Notes under the pieces: generated by a model
Database searches by the model: none
What the model was told of the DNA's origin: nothing
Seen by the model: only the letters and a program-made list of their open reading frames with translations
Part shown: in pieces, positions 34,620 through 46,651 of the stretch
Position numbering within the stretch: position 1 is the stretch's first letter
Layout: each line of letters begins with the position of its first letter
Made by a program: the position numbers and the translations under genes
Assembly: GCA_002917075.1 (NCBI GenBank)
Contig: NTMA01000002.1
Span: 620,001-684,000 of the forward strand
DNA from: Hawksworthiomyces lignivorus
Taxonomy: Eukaryota; Ascomycota; Sordariomycetes; Ophiostomatales; Ophiostomataceae
DNA length: 64,000 nucleotides
Direction: 5' to 3'

Positions 34620-35237
34620 TCCACCTTTTTTCGCCGAGTTAATAGTCTCAGTATTCGAGATCTCTCCGCTAGTTTGGGCCTGAAGCAAATTCGATTCCGG
34701 CTTCGCTTAGTAGGTACGCCGAATAACGAAAGCAGTTGTCCGTAGATCATGACCTTCTAATACAAACTTGAGCATGGGTAGATACGCGATATAAAATAAG
34801 GCTCCGATTTCTACTGTGCTCTGTCAAGTCAGTTTGAGTAGAGCCATTGATTAGAAGAGGCCAAAAGAGATATCCTAGAGGGAGGCAGGGCGAGGAGCCC
34901 TCTCTATATAGTGCTATATACAGTGTATCACCACGGTATTCAAGTGATAGGCATACGGTATCGACCTACGGGCATGGTATTATATAAGCACTGCTCAACA
35001 TGCTCAAAGTATGGCGTACATCATGGCTTATTATATGGGATATATCCCGGCTTCTAGTAAAGCGAAGAAGAGTCGTAGAGGAATCTAAAAGCTGAATCTG
35101 GAGACAGAGAGCAAAAGTGAGCGCTTCATATCTTAAAAATTTATTCTATTACATGCTTCCTATGCTAGTAGACACAACACTGTTATGCAAGACTGATGAA
35201 AAGAAAGATAGCTTTGGAATCAAATGACGTAGGCTGA
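34620..35237. other. Intergenic region, convergent
   Basis: About 620 bases between converging genes, rich in TATA-like alternations (CTATATAGTGCTATATACAG near 34910). No gene. Confidence 0.5.
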
Positions 35238-36847
35238 TTAGCTGCTGCCCATATTTTGTATCTGTTTGGAATACCACGCCTAGAAATATGGTGTTAGTGT
35301 TTGAGTAAACAATACAACTGCTTATACAAGAGGCTTACGCTTTCCGCTCCAGCTCCCACCGCACGGGGACCAAGATACCTAGCAATCCAGGGAGCTTCAA
35401 TCTTCTTCGTGTACAGTTTGGCGTCTTCGTTACTGACTTCAGGATTGAATAATACAGACTTGGGCAAAGTCCTGCAAAACTCGGAGTTAGCATTGGCTTT
35501 TTTTTTTTTTTTTTTTTTTGTTTTTGGTGCAAGTGATGAGCGGTAATGTTGTGTAATTTGTCGATCGCGTAGCATAATTTGTTTCATTCCTCTGCGAACA
35601 TTCATTGGGCAGACCAAAAAAAAAAAAAAAACTGTTAATAAGACTTACGGGTTGAGGCAGGATGGTCTTCCGATGCCCACCATCTCGCAATCACCGCTGT
35701 CGACTGCCTTTTCAATTCCTCGGCGAGTCCGAAAGCCGCCGGTCACCATGAGAGGCAGATTGGGGAACTCGCCGCGAATGGCGTGAGCGAACTCGAGGAA
35801 GAAGGCCTCTCTCGCCTTTGTCCGCGCGGACTTTTCCTCCACCTCCGCGGTGCTCTGGAACATCTGTGGGTCGCGAATTAGAGTGCTGACATCCCCATAA
35901 AATGAGATTGGGTAGAATTGGCCAAGGTGCCAATCTAAACGACGCTTATTTCTACAGTACACATGCATGTACAAACAGCTTCAGCTTACCCTTGGGTCCT
36001 CGTAAGTCCCTCCGCTGACCTCGAGAAAATCAATGCCGGCTTCCTCGATAAGGTGCAGCTGCTCGATGCACGTTGCCATGGCCGACGCCGACTGGACATC
36101 GGCCGAGTTGAACTTGATGCCCACGCAGAATCCCTTGGGCGTTTCGGCGCGGATGGCGCGGATGATGTCGACGACGATCTTGGCGCGCTTCGCTGGCGAG
36201 CCGCCGTACGCGTCCGTGCGCTTGTTGACGTCCTCGGACAGGAACTGCGACAGCAGATAGCCGTGGGCGCCGTGCAGCTCGACGCCGGCGAAGCCGGCGG
36301 CGGCGGCGAGGCGCGACGCGGTGGCGAACTGGCGCACGACGTCGTCGATATCGGCCTGGGTCATGGCGCGCGGCGTGCCAAAGATGAGCGACGTTAGGAC
36401 GCCTGCGAGAATGCCGCCCGGCAGCTGCATAGGCGTCGCGCTCGGGGCCATGGTCTTGCAGAAGAAGCTGCGGCGGCCGGCGCCCACAGGCGACTGCCGA
36501 CCCGGGTGGCACAGCTGCATCACGACGGGTGTGGCGCCGTTGGGGCCGGAAGCGGCGGCCGCCCAGGGCTTCCACGAATCGAGCAGCTTCTCCTCGGAGA
36601 CGAGATCTAGTGCCACGGAGTGGTCCTGCGGGCCGCCGTGGTAGCGTGAGTCGACCTGGACGTTACCGGTCAGGACCATGCCCCAGCCGCCCTCGGCCCA
36701 GCGCGCGTAGGCACGCTGGTTCTGCTCGGTGGGCAGCATGTCTTTGCCGGCCATGTTTTCTGCCATGGCAGCTTTGACGAGCCGGTTCGGCATCGTCAGG
36801 CCGCACGGCAGGGTCAAAGGCGTCGCAGTCTTCAGATCTAGAGGCAT
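35238..36847 (-). CDS. NADH:flavin oxidoreductase, old yellow enzyme family
   Basis: Four exons on the minus strand: 36847-35990, 35863-35649, 35471-35339 and 35279-35238, giving 415 residues, normal for the family. The TIM-barrel starts with [20 protein letters not shown]. It includes the Gln-Leu-His-Pro-Gly-Arg flavin/substrate motif ([13 protein letters not shown]), [19 protein letters not shown] with the His pair near the flavin, the [10 protein letters not shown] phosphate loop and [10 protein letters not shown] near the end. Such enzymes reduce activated C=C bonds with FMN and NAD(P)H; fungal members act on enones, xenobiotics or secondary-metabolite intermediates. Intron 2 (35648-35472) carries both an A16 and a T22 run, which could pair in the transcript. 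Nothing in the neighbourhood fixes the substrate. The exon 1 end (EDPR|MFQS) fits the family without gaps. Confidence 0.88.
35472..35648 (-). repeat. OYE intron with opposed A16 and T22 runs
   Basis: The 177-base intron contains A16 at 35616-35631 and T22 at 35498-35519 on the plus strand, about 96 bases apart. In RNA they could form an A:U duplex that loops out the middle of the intron. Both lengths are direct counts. Confidence 0.7.
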
Positions 36848-38517
36848 CTTTGAATCGTTCTTGGTGTAGCTAAATTGAGTTTCGATCTGTGTGGACTACC
36901 TCTGCACTTTTGAAACGCGAGTTAATTGGCGTTCGGCGGCAATTAGTATTCGTACCCTTCAAACAAAGTGGAGCTAAAATATTTTCTGACGACGTATTAA
37001 ACAAAAGCCAAGTCTAAGAGGCCCCCCCAAAAAAGAACCCAAGTGTAGACCTATTATCAAAGAACATAGCTAGATTGTAAAGCATACTGGAATCTCCCTA
37101 TGTGACTTGAAAGCCTTCCGGCGGGTCTCTCTTATTAATGAAAGAGGCCAGGAAAAACTTAGTGTGTCTTAGATGCAACAACCCCTGTTTTACTCTCCGA
37201 CGGGCGGCGTGGGCGGCTCGGGCTAAATCACCAGGCCGGACACTTTCTTTTCTGGATGCACTCCCCCTAATTGACTACCTAACACATATGATTATCTAAT
37301 TAGATTAATCTCGGGTTGATTGTAATAGCTGTTTCAGTGACTTTAATGCTGCTGTCAGTAATATTTTCGGCGACTTATTTAGTTCATTCACGATGTTTGG
37401 CTGGCGTCTTTCGGCAAACTTTATCGAAAAATTTGGCGGTCTAAGGTGCCAAACGCACGTGTGCAGCAGGGGTTAAGTGCAATCTTCTAGAAAGAATCAT
37501 GTAAGCTGGGGATTGGCGTCAGCTCCATTGGAAATTCCAAGAGACCGGCCATTCGGGCAGCACCTACCAGATCACACACAATCAATGATGTTTTCGAATG
37601 GCTCTCGTCACTTTCTGAGTAATTCAAAGATGCAGTTTGTGAGCCTCGGCTCAAGAGGCAAAGAGGCAAACCCGGCGTAAAATTGTGCCGGAGCGGAAAC
37701 TATGGCCTAAACTTGGCGCTCCGGCCCCGCCCATTTGAATAGGCTTAGAGCACGTCGGATGTCTCGATCCACTAATGCTAGTTTTCTTGGGCATAGCTTG
37801 CCACCATGATCCATAACATCATTCTTTTTCTTCCTTTCGCTGCTGCCAATGCGTTTTCATTGAATTTGATGAGACCTCAGAAGACAATGCGTGAGCTTTC
37901 TGCTATCTAGAAACGTGCCTGTGTGATAGCCCATTTTCTAATCTTATACATAGCTCCACACGTATCAGAGACAATCTGACCCTCATATGGATCGCTCTGT
38001 TAGACATCCAGCGTACTGCTTCTGAGCTGCTACCACCGAGATGTATATGGGACACAGTCGGAGTATATGAGTAGATAATTCAGAGACTGACATTTATAAC
38101 TGCTTTTAGTAGCTCCTAAAAATATTTCCCTGGAGCATTAGGTGTGGACCGCATCACGATAAGGAAGCAGGACTCTTGAAAGCCCCAACGCTGAGGTTGG
38201 CCATTAGGGGAGACATCGTGTAAACAAAGATAGCGAGCATATACTTTAACCAGACTCATTCAAATTTCGAATCTTCGCACCTCCAGCACAGCTAACTGAC
38301 AAGCACTGAAGAATGCTTTTTTTTTTTTGAGCAGCCATTGCAAGGCACTGTTATTATCGTCGGGGCAAGCCGAGCCTGGTATTATTGAATATTTTAGTTG
38401 TTATTGGCAATTTCTGAATTAATAGTGTCTCAGCACACTATAATCAACACACCACTTAAATATACCCAGATACGTGCGCAATCTCAGTCAATATGTCTCC
38501 ACTAGCTTAGCATTCAT
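36848..38517. other. Intergenic region between OYE and DUF899 genes
   Basis: 1.7 kb, no coding signal in any frame. GC content drops left to right. Confidence 0.6.
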
Positions 38518-39312
38518 TCAAGCCTTCTCTTCTTCATCAAACTCGTGTGCACGCTTGAACTCGGCCGGTCCCATCGGCCCAACCTGCCGACCCAGCGGTG
38601 TCATATCCAGCATAGTGAATACGCTAAGCAGTCTCTCCAAGCCGCGGCTATATGTAGAGTACGTATGATAGATCTCGTCGTCTTCCTTGTAGAAGACGCT
38701 CATGCCAGGCTGATCCCCCTTCATATTCCAGTTTTGACCACGCGCGATGAGCTCCTCTTTGGATCTGAAGTTATGTTCAATAGGCTTGACGTTTTCGTCG
38801 ACCGTAGCGTAGAAGTCGTAGTTGAAGTTGCTGCCATTGCTAGACACCCATGGAAACGTCCAACCCGTCTTCTTGATAAAGGCTTCAATCTTGTCAATGG
38901 GGGCGCGAGAGACGGCAGTAAAAGCCGTGTCTTTCGAAGCAAGCAGGCGGTAGTCAGGGAAGTGTTCGCCGAGGAAGGAGCAGCCCCGGCAGCCATCGTC
39001 GGATTCGGGGGAGAACATGTAGTGATAAACAATAAGCTGCTTCTTGCCCTTGAAGAGATCCGCAAGGGATAGGGTTGTGCCGCCAGGCCCGTGGAAAGTA
39101 TACTCCGCGTCGACTTTCACCATAGGGAGGTCACGCAGCTGAGCCGTTACTTTCTCGTTCATACGGGTTATCTCTTTCTCTTTTTCGAGGAGAGCTTTGC
39201 GGGCGGTGAGCCATTCATCTCGGGTAACGACCTAGTGAGAGCAGGTGAGTGGTCTTTGATTCCTTAAAGTGCAATTAATACAGAGAAAGTCACGGCGTAC
39301 TTTTCCAGGCAT
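38518..39312 (-). CDS. DUF899 thioredoxin-fold protein
   Basis: Exon 1 39312-39301 (only MPGK) and exon 2 39231-38518 give 241 residues. Family features: VVTRDEWLTARKALLEKEKE at the start, then LPMVKVDAEYTFHGPGG, QLIVYHYMFSPESDDGCRGC with the CxxC-like cysteines at the thioredoxin active-site position, and GWTFPWVSSNGSNFNYDF. The DUF899 family has a thioredoxin-like fold and is annotated as a possible thiol reductase or peroxiredoxin relative, but no reaction is established. The tiny first exon of four codons is supported by a consensus GTACGC donor and CACTAG acceptor, and by the family N-terminus continuing directly into the VVTRDEW block. No operon-like partner; the nearest genes are 1.3-1.7 kb away. 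Confidence 0.87.
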
Positions 39313-40590
39313 TGTTTTAGCAATACTTTATGTGAAATTTATGTAAGACGGAGCAATGGTCTGTGGTCAAAGAGAAGATAGAGCTGATTGCCAAGCTATC
39401 TAGTAAACAGACTTCTCATGAAAGACAGTGTTGTACGATCAAGTCTCAGAGAAACTCTCATTCATTTATACACGAGACATTAAGTATAACTAGAGATAAT
39501 TCGGACAGATTACAATCCCGTCTTACAAGTTCTCTTAATTGATCTTCATCCCAATTGATATCAGGCCTCTTCACTGCAGACAGCCACAGACTCCTGTGAA
39601 GATGATAAGATGCTGGTTCCTAAATGCATCGGCTTACATTTTCACATTATTAAGCATCAATGGATTCTAGGCAGAAACGGAGGTTCAACTTTCATTGGCA
39701 TTGGACGGTGAATGAGGGTGTTCAGCCGTGATCCTATATGGCGTTCTGTGGCGCGTTCTAACCCACAAAGGCTTCACGACGAAAACGCGATATACGTCGC
39801 GAAATCACATGAGTGGTTCCATGTCAACCGGTGAGCCTTCAGCTCTAAGATACCCCGCATTTTAGGCAGTAGTGATCATTAACAGCACAAAGACCTATGA
39901 GATGTGCAGTTTGTGATAAATAAATTAAATACCGTTATCTTAGCATGACATCATAGATGATACTGAAGACGCTACTTGTGGTTGGAGCTTTACCTTTTTT
40001 GAAACAACATAAATAATAGTTAGTAAAGCAAAAGCTCTCATTAGTTCCTCTATATATATGTCCTTTAGCTGGAATGATTTCAAGACATGGGTGCTGGGAG
40101 TCATCGCAATTGATAGATGGTACATGCCAGTTCGGCGAAGAAGGCCTATACCTGAGATCCGGCCACGTAGTGCACTCTATGAAGAACCATAACGCTGCAG
40201 GATAGAGCTCAAAAAATGAATTGATTCTCCTGGAAAATATGGAACAGGCAGAAAGTCGACGCAAAAGCTGGGAAGCATTTCTGCATAGGAGCTGGTATCT
40301 CGTGAACCTTGTTTCTTAAGTCTAAGTCAAGACTTGGCTTCGCGAGCTACACATCTGGTGCTGAGATTGCGGTTATGAGTAACATTATTCAAAGAGTTAG
40401 ACTTTATTAGAAAAAAAGAAAAAAAAAATGCAGCTCTACACTGCTTTGCTTCTGTATTTTCAGGAGTAAACTTGTACAGTAAGCGAGTTCCGTATATATG
40501 ATGTCATGCCTATTCGGTCTTCACGTTGTGTTCCATGCTTTTCATTGTGCTTGGTTCAAAACGGAAAAAGGCCATAGTCCACGTTATAAG
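39313..40590. other. Intergenic region
   Basis: 1.3 kb without a gene. A minus-strand frame at 39935-40264 (109 codons, Cys- and Phe-rich) has no domain or codon support. Confidence 0.55.
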
Positions 40591-42695
40591 TTAAGCATAA
40601 ATAGCTTGTCTGATCTTGATATACCAAGGGATCGCCTTCTCTTGCACTTCGTGTGAAGAGGTATCCGACGTGGTATCTTTTCTCCCAGTTCTTAGATCCA
40701 CCTCCAGCAAAGGCACAACCTTTGTCCTTTTGATAATCTTCCAGCCCAAATAAAGTGTAATGAAGACCACAATGACGATGTAGTTCACGATGAAGCCGGC
40801 CACGTCGAATCCTCCGATAAAGACGCCGTATCCAGAGATGAAGACAAGGAAAATGTTAATGAAGATGACAAACCAAGTGCCGTACGGGTACCATAAGGCT
40901 CTGAATGGGAGATCATCGACTCGGTTGCCCTGTGCAATCCATGCCTTCCTAAACCGTAGGTGGGTGACACCGATGAATGCCCATGCGATATACGTAGCCG
41001 ATCCACTTATGTTTGTCAAGTAGCTAAAGATCAGTGCCGGGCCTGTCTTGTAGTTCAAAATAGCTATAAGGCCGAGGGCGTTTGAGAACACGAGAGCATA
41101 GACCGGAACGCCGTTTTTGTTCGTCTTGGCAAAAAACCGAGGTGCTCGTCCGGAGGATGCCAGCGCGACGAGGCTGCGCGAGGCTACATAGAGAGCAGAG
41201 TTCATCGACGAGAACTGTGCGGTGATCCTATTCGGACGCTGTAAGCATCCGAAGGTAACACAGAGCGAAAGGAAAGCATATGCTGTGACTCACATTACAA
41301 CATTCACGACGTTGCCAACCTGGGGCGCTCCAGCTCGCGTGAACGCGATTGTCCAGGGGGACTCGCCTGATTTTGTTGTCGCGGTCAAAAGCTCCGGACT
41401 TGTCGAAGGCACCAAGATGCCCGCGAAGAAAACCAACCCTTCAAATATAAATGCACACCGCCAGAACGTCTGTTTAATGGCGGCAGGGAGGTCCTTGGAC
41501 GGATTCTTGCTCTCTGCAGCGGTAATTGCAAGCATCTCGGTACCTAACCACAGGAAGTCAGGCACTACGCATGAGAGGCAGACATAAGCCATAAAGGCAA
41601 CGAACCGCAATAGTATACTGCTGCGAGCAGAAAGCACTGCCCAAAGCCATTGATACCGTTGGCTATGGGACCCGGATCGCGCCAGTACCTGAAACCGATA
41701 TACTCGCCTCCAATAGCGCCAGTATTAAGCAGTATGGCGACCAAATAGCCCCCTAGAATGCAAGTTACCTTCCAACATGCAAGCCTCAAGAAAGTGTCAG
41801 CAGATTCACAAAGTAGTATAGGAAGACACTAGCTTACCAAAATTCCATCTCACCGAATACGGCGACGCCAAGAAGAGATGTCACCTGTGTTTATTGACGT
41901 CGTAAGTAAAGACTGTCGGCAGAGCATCGAATTATTGCAACAGGCATGTTGATCAGTTCCAAGATAATTAAAGCCAGAGCGTCTTACCTGATAGAAAGCC
42001 CACCAGCTGAAGTAGTAGCCTGTCAGATATGCACTGAATGTCCTGGATTGCTTGTCACACTCACATGAGAACCCAAGAATAGCTTGGTGCTTTATCAGGA
42101 GAGACCCAATACGACATCAGGATTGAGCTGGCGTTGAAGTCCCCAGCAATGTTGGTCACCCAGAGGTAGTAGTAATTCCACCCGAGGCTGAATGCGAGCG
42201 CAGGATCGACCCATCTTCCCGCCATCTCGACGAATGCGCCTTTGATCGGAAACAGGGTCGCCATCTCGCCCAGACTCTGCATCACAAAAAATACGTCCAC
42301 ACCAATAATGAAGAAGCAGATTAGAGCGCCGACAGGGCCGCTGTACGCTATGGCATAGCCGGTTCCGTACCAAATCGAAGCACCGACGACACCGCCGAAA
42401 CTGATCATGACAAGATGCCCTATGACCGCTGGGTTAGCTGTCACGCATCTTCGAAGGCGTCTAAGTGTTCATATATAATAGAATACATACTATTTTTGAG
42501 TCCTCGCTGCAAGCCATCGTCTGCAATGTTGTCAATACGGATTTTGGAGACTATGATCACCTCCATATCTTGACGGGACCTACCTAAGATGTTTCCATTG
42601 CTGGCCACAGCAACTGGCTCAGGGCTTACTGGCTCAATGGCCGTTGTGGATTCATAGACGACTTTCTTGTCATCCTGGGGAGCATCAGACGACAT
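40591..42695 (-). CDS. Amino-acid permease, APC superfamily
   Basis: Eight exons on the minus strand: 42695-42584, 42520-42491, 42437-42065, 42033-41988, 41884-41838, 41784-41606, 41543-41294 and 41227-40591, giving 557 residues, usual for fungal amino-acid permeases. After an acidic N-terminus comes DDGLQRGLKN, then helix 1 with ISFGGVVGASIWYGTGYAI (the unwound Gly-rich substrate site). Next are MQSLGEMATLFP, GEMEFWLACWKV, YCGTEMLAITAAESKNPSKD, SSMNSALYVASRSLVALASS and twelve predicted helices. It should import amino acids or related amines across the plasma membrane with protons. Exon 3 may begin nine bases later (two in-frame CAG acceptors). The intron before exon 6 ends in TTGAG, an unusual acceptor. 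No frame break. Confidence 0.85.
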
Positions 42696-44388
42696 CGTAT
42701 CTTGTCAAGTGTATACTCTTCCTCAGCGCTATTACCGTAAAGCGTGTTACAATTAGACTGCAATATTAAAAGCTTAGCATGTAAGCACTGATGTCACAAT
42801 GAATAAAATGAATCGCAGAATAGTAACTGCAGTAATTTCAGATTGCCACGTTCTTCGTCAATGGTGGTATATATTCGATGGAGGAGGTCCCTCTGCCAAA
42901 TGCAGGATATCATTTGTTGTGACGTGATAAGACCGTTCCATTGCGGAAACCTGCGCCTTTGTCAGATTGATACCGCTGGTCCCCGACGAGACCAACCAAG
43001 CTTCTGGGGCCAGAATTGTGATATCTCATTCGCAAATGCCTACCCCCGCACACTATCTGCTCAAAACATCAAAGATAAGTAACTACTGTCGATTCTGGAT
43101 CACCAATACGGGTATTACACGGAAGAAGCTTGTTCCACATGCAACAAATTAAAACAGAACAGAGACCTGTCAACTACTGCAGGAATACAACGAAAGCTAG
43201 AAGGCAGTGATTATCTTGTCCGTGAAGTGGATCCTATCGTGTCCTGTGATGAACAAAGCCTTCTGGGGCGAGTTCTAGCATGCCGTGGAACGACTGTGAT
43301 AAGATCATGTGCTCACAATCAGCCTCTATACGCGTTTTTGACGTACATAATCAATAATAAATCAAATGGGTTTTTCAGTGGCAATGCTGCTGATTGCCTT
43401 TCGTTTAACTTAATTTCTTTGAGTACGCTGTTGTAGCCGCCGGGGTCAATGGCCCTCCTAAATAGTCCCGAACTTCACTACCAGAGACTTAGCCACAAAT
43501 AGGTACCTTAGCTGCAAGTCACGACGCAGTCACTAAACAGACTAAAGTAGGACAGCACAGCCGCGGCTAAAACATGTGCATTTCTTATGAACTCGTAGCG
43601 CATAATGGGCTCTTACGGTGGTCGTGAAGATTTTAGTTCGTTGGTTGTTCCGTTGGTGGGTAGCCTGTTAACGATTTGCAAAACATATAGCCTCGAAGCG
43701 ATACATGGCCTAGAATTCGGAGCGGCGAGGTGCTTTTAATCTTTAGCCTAGGCCTTCTGCGTGTGGCACAGCTGGACTCGACATCGTTCTTGCTTCGAGA
43801 TGTAATATATATTGATAGCTGACTCATTTCAGGGCCTGCCAACTGTTCTGTAACATAGGTATAAAAGATATTCTCTTCTATGCTAGAGTCTAGAAATATA
43901 CATGATATTAAATAAATCGCTAACCCCACGCCATCGATTACAATGTAGCCGCTACCCGTGTACCTCGCCGCCGGTAGAATATTCGCTCTCCCTCTCTATA
44001 TGCGGGCATTCCCGTAGGTAAATCAACTTCATCAAAGCTACAAGAGAGATGCATACATAAGTTGCAACAGTTCGAAGTTGAAGTAGATATGAGTTAAACA
44101 AGTGATGGGAAGTCTCGAATGGATAATAGTAGGGCGACAAATAAAAAGACAACAGAGTTAATTTACATAAGCCCATCTACAATATCGTAGCCCTTATTTT
44201 TAGTCTTTCAATTAAAAGCAATCAATACGGTACAATTTCTAACACTTCTGATACATAGTTATTCATTTCATACATTCTTCACGCAGATACTGTCCAATAT
44301 GTCACCTATGGCTTCCAAAGAGTGCGCCTAACTGCCACTACTATCACCTAGGCTTCTCAATGATTTATATTGTGAATACATCGATCAC
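42696..44388. other. AT-rich intergenic region
   Basis: 1.7 kb. Short frames such as 42967-43152 and 43633-43929 have no domain. No repeat structure recognised by eye. Confidence 0.55.
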
Positions 44389-44810
44389 ATGGAGTGTTTT
44401 TACCTCTTCCCCAAACTTCCAGTTGAGCTTCGCTTGAGTATCTGGCGCATCTATTTACAGCAAAATCGGCCCATTAGCATTTCTCTTCAACGCCTAAACG
44501 GGCGTGGTAACTCAGAATCGGATCTAGAACCAGACTTACAATTGGATCCAGAAGCGGACAATGAAGCTTTAGGCCTTTTTTGCAGTCGTTAAACTCTTCG
44601 TTCTATTCGGAGACGAACATGTTTAGCAATTTGGTGAGTAGGAAGGAATACTACCTTGTACTCAGCCCACATCACCAGGTCAGTCCATTGCTGCACGCTA
44701 ATTCCGAGGCGAGGGCTTTCGCACTTAGTTTCTACCACTTGCATTTGAGATTTCCGCGCTGGATTACACTGAGTGACAGCACTTTTCGCGGAAATAGAAC
44801 CCTAATTTGA
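44389..44810 (+). pseudogene. 2EXR-domain protein gene, broken
   Basis: The first frame starts MECFYLFPKLPVELRLSIWR, which is the hallmark start of fungal 2EXR-domain proteins (F-x-LFPKLPxELRLxIW). It stops at 44592 just after a T6 run. Adding one T there would join it to the second frame (from about 44580), which holds PLLHANSEARAFALSFYHLH, the second conserved block of the family. A possible 45-base intron (GTGAGT ... CACCAG at about 44635-44679) lies between the blocks. The second frame ends at 44810, well short of the usual length. The family has no known function; members are numerous in Sordariomycete and Leotiomycete genomes. I call it a pseudogene because of the homopolymer frameshift and the short 3' end. 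Confidence 0.6.
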
Positions 44811-45382
44811 CAGCTAGTGTTCAAGAGGCTTGCTCGAAGTTAATGGATATCTATAGCTCTTTTTGCAACTCTTTCGCGACCATACGGCTCACAGAAACGT
44901 GCCCTCAGTCTGGATTTTCATCGCTAGGCGGGTGTATGACTCGGAACGGCGGAAAGGGGACCGATAGACTCCCACTCACAGATAGACGTTGCCTTTAGCG
45001 ACCTTCCTCTGATCGTTCAGTGGTTGTATGCGTCTACATCTTTCACCTCAATATATCTGGAGTATTAGAATTTGTTTTCCTCTATGACCGAAGTCATAGT
45101 TTACAATGGAAGACATAACTACGAATTTAAGTATGCGTGTAAGGGATAATATTGTTTATTCTAAAACTTGAAAATACGCACTTTCTAAGTGCCCATGGCC
45201 TTTTCCTCAACTTCTGTCCCTACGCCGGGAACAAAGCCTAACATTTGTGTTGTAGTCGTTGTCTTGGCCCAATGCCGGGTTGACTTGATTGGGGTCGCCC
45301 TTTCGACTAGCCTTGCAAATCCACTCACTACCGGGCTCAAACTGGCCGCTGGATGCTGAACCTCCCGGGACGCAACGTTATG
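44811..45382. other. Intergenic region
   Basis: About 570 bases, no gene seen. A short frame at 44807-44998 may be the decayed end of the 2EXR gene. Confidence 0.45.
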
Positions 45383-46651
45383 CTACATCTCTCTCGACAT
45401 TGTTGAGCGGTTCGGGCAGATTTTCAGCTCCTCACCACGGACAATAGCATCTAAGCACAAGTCTCTCCCCACATTTGTCCAGCGGGACGAGCACCGCAAC
45501 GCCCATATATGATAAATGTCCCAAGCACTGCGACCCTCAAGAATAGCCTTAGCAGTGAATCTTTGGCCGTCTAATTCGATTGCGTCTTGGGCTTCAAAGG
45601 ATACACCAGCCCCAACGACCAACGAGCAGATCGCTGTATACGCGACGCAACGCCACCAGGGACAGCCTTCGGCCACTTCCTGGAAAGCAGCCGGGTTATG
45701 AAGATAGCTATTGGCAACATGAGCTGCTCCAAACCCTCCAACCCAATTTCCGGCTGAATCGCCCATCTGATAGGCGGCCTGAAGGAGGGCAGCCACAACG
45801 TAGTCGCTGCGGTTCCTCACGCCGAATGCGCTGCGGCTGACCAAGAGCCGACTAGGACAACCTCCTCTACCAAACAACCCCCCAGCCAAGTTGCCGAGCC
45901 TGCTGGCAACACTCAAGATGGCTGCCTGGCCAAACATTGTGCAACGATCAGAGTGCACATTCTCCGGGTTCGCATAAACACCTAATACCACGCCACCGCG
46001 AGCCCAACTGAAGCGTGTCCAGAGCCGGGAAGAAGTGCTGTAGCAAAACTCGCAAGAAGTACCAGCCCCAGACTGACTCCACATGCCGCGCATAAGAAAA
46101 GTACCGATTAGGTCGGCATTCGAGCCAGATACAGTGTAGGGGTTTGTAAATCCTCCTCCTATCAAATGCAGGCTAGGCGACTCACCATGAACTGGTGCCC
46201 CCATGACTCGTTGGTCCAGAGCTTGCTCGTAGACCTTGCCAATGTTGCGTACGGCAGAACTGCCTTGGTACTCTATTTCATCTGCCAAATAGCGTGCGAG
46301 TACACAAAGGTGGAACAAGTCCGGATTCGTTAGCTTAGCGGCTCTACAGATAAGCCTAAAAGGGGAATGCTCTAATCTGCCGCAGCCATTTGCAAGAGCG
46401 CACTGTGGACAGTGAGTTATAAGACCCATCAAAGTATCCAGTGCGTAACGGTGTCGACTCTTTCGAAGAGCTACTTGGAAGTGACCGTCTGGGACGTTGA
46501 AGGGCTCTGGGCCAGTGCCACCAATGCAATATTTGTGTGGGAGGCTTTGTATACACGCGTACTCTCGGTGATCGCGGCACTCGAGCATACAGCCGTCGCC
46601 CGTCGGATGAGGGAGAATCCATGAATCCAAAGTTAAACGTTTGCCATCCAT
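45383..46651 (-). CDS. Intronless 422-residue protein of unknown function (orphan candidate)
   Basis: A single open frame of 422 codons in an otherwise AT-rich, stop-dense region. It starts MDGKRLTLDSWILPHPTGDG and is rich in Cys, Gly, Trp and Arg. N-terminal cysteines lie in CMLECRDHREYAC and in LITHCPQCALANGCGRLEH, which could bind a metal. The middle has Gly/Ser/Phe-rich stretches (LIGGGFTNPYTVSGSNADLI, GNLAGGLFGRGGC) and a mildly hydrophobic segment CVAYTAICSLVVGAGVSFEA. No signal peptide, no clear transmembrane helix, no domain I recognise. The length makes chance very unlikely. Lack of introns and isolation (0.6 kb and 2.1 kb to neighbours) would fit a lineage-specific or transferred gene. 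Alternative: a domesticated piece of a mobile element. Confidence 0.65.
   Translation of the reverse strand: MDGKRLTLDSWILPHPTGDGCMLECRDHREYACIQSLPHKYCIGGTGPEPFNVPDGHFQVALRKSRHRYALDTLMGLITHCPQCALANGCGRLEHSPFRLICRAAKLTNPDLFHLCVLARYLADEIEYQGSSAVRNIGKVYEQALDQRVMGAPVHGESPSLHLIGGGFTNPYTVSGSNADLIGTFLMRGMWSQSGAGTSCEFCYSTSSRLWTRFSWARGGVVLGVYANPENVHSDRCTMFGQAAILSVASRLGNLAGGLFGRGGCPSRLLVSRSAFGVRNRSDYVVAALLQAAYQMGDSAGNWVGGFGAAHVANSYLHNPAAFQEVAEGCPWWRCVAYTAICSLVVGAGVSFEAQDAIELDGQRFTAKAILEGRSAWDIYHIWALRCSSRWTNVGRDLCLDAIVRGEELKICPNRSTMSREM

Noticed and set aside
41544..41605. Frameshift in the amino-acid permease between YYCG and TEML
   Set aside because: Explained by a 62-base intron with a GTTCGT donor, CTGAC branch site and GTTAG acceptor.
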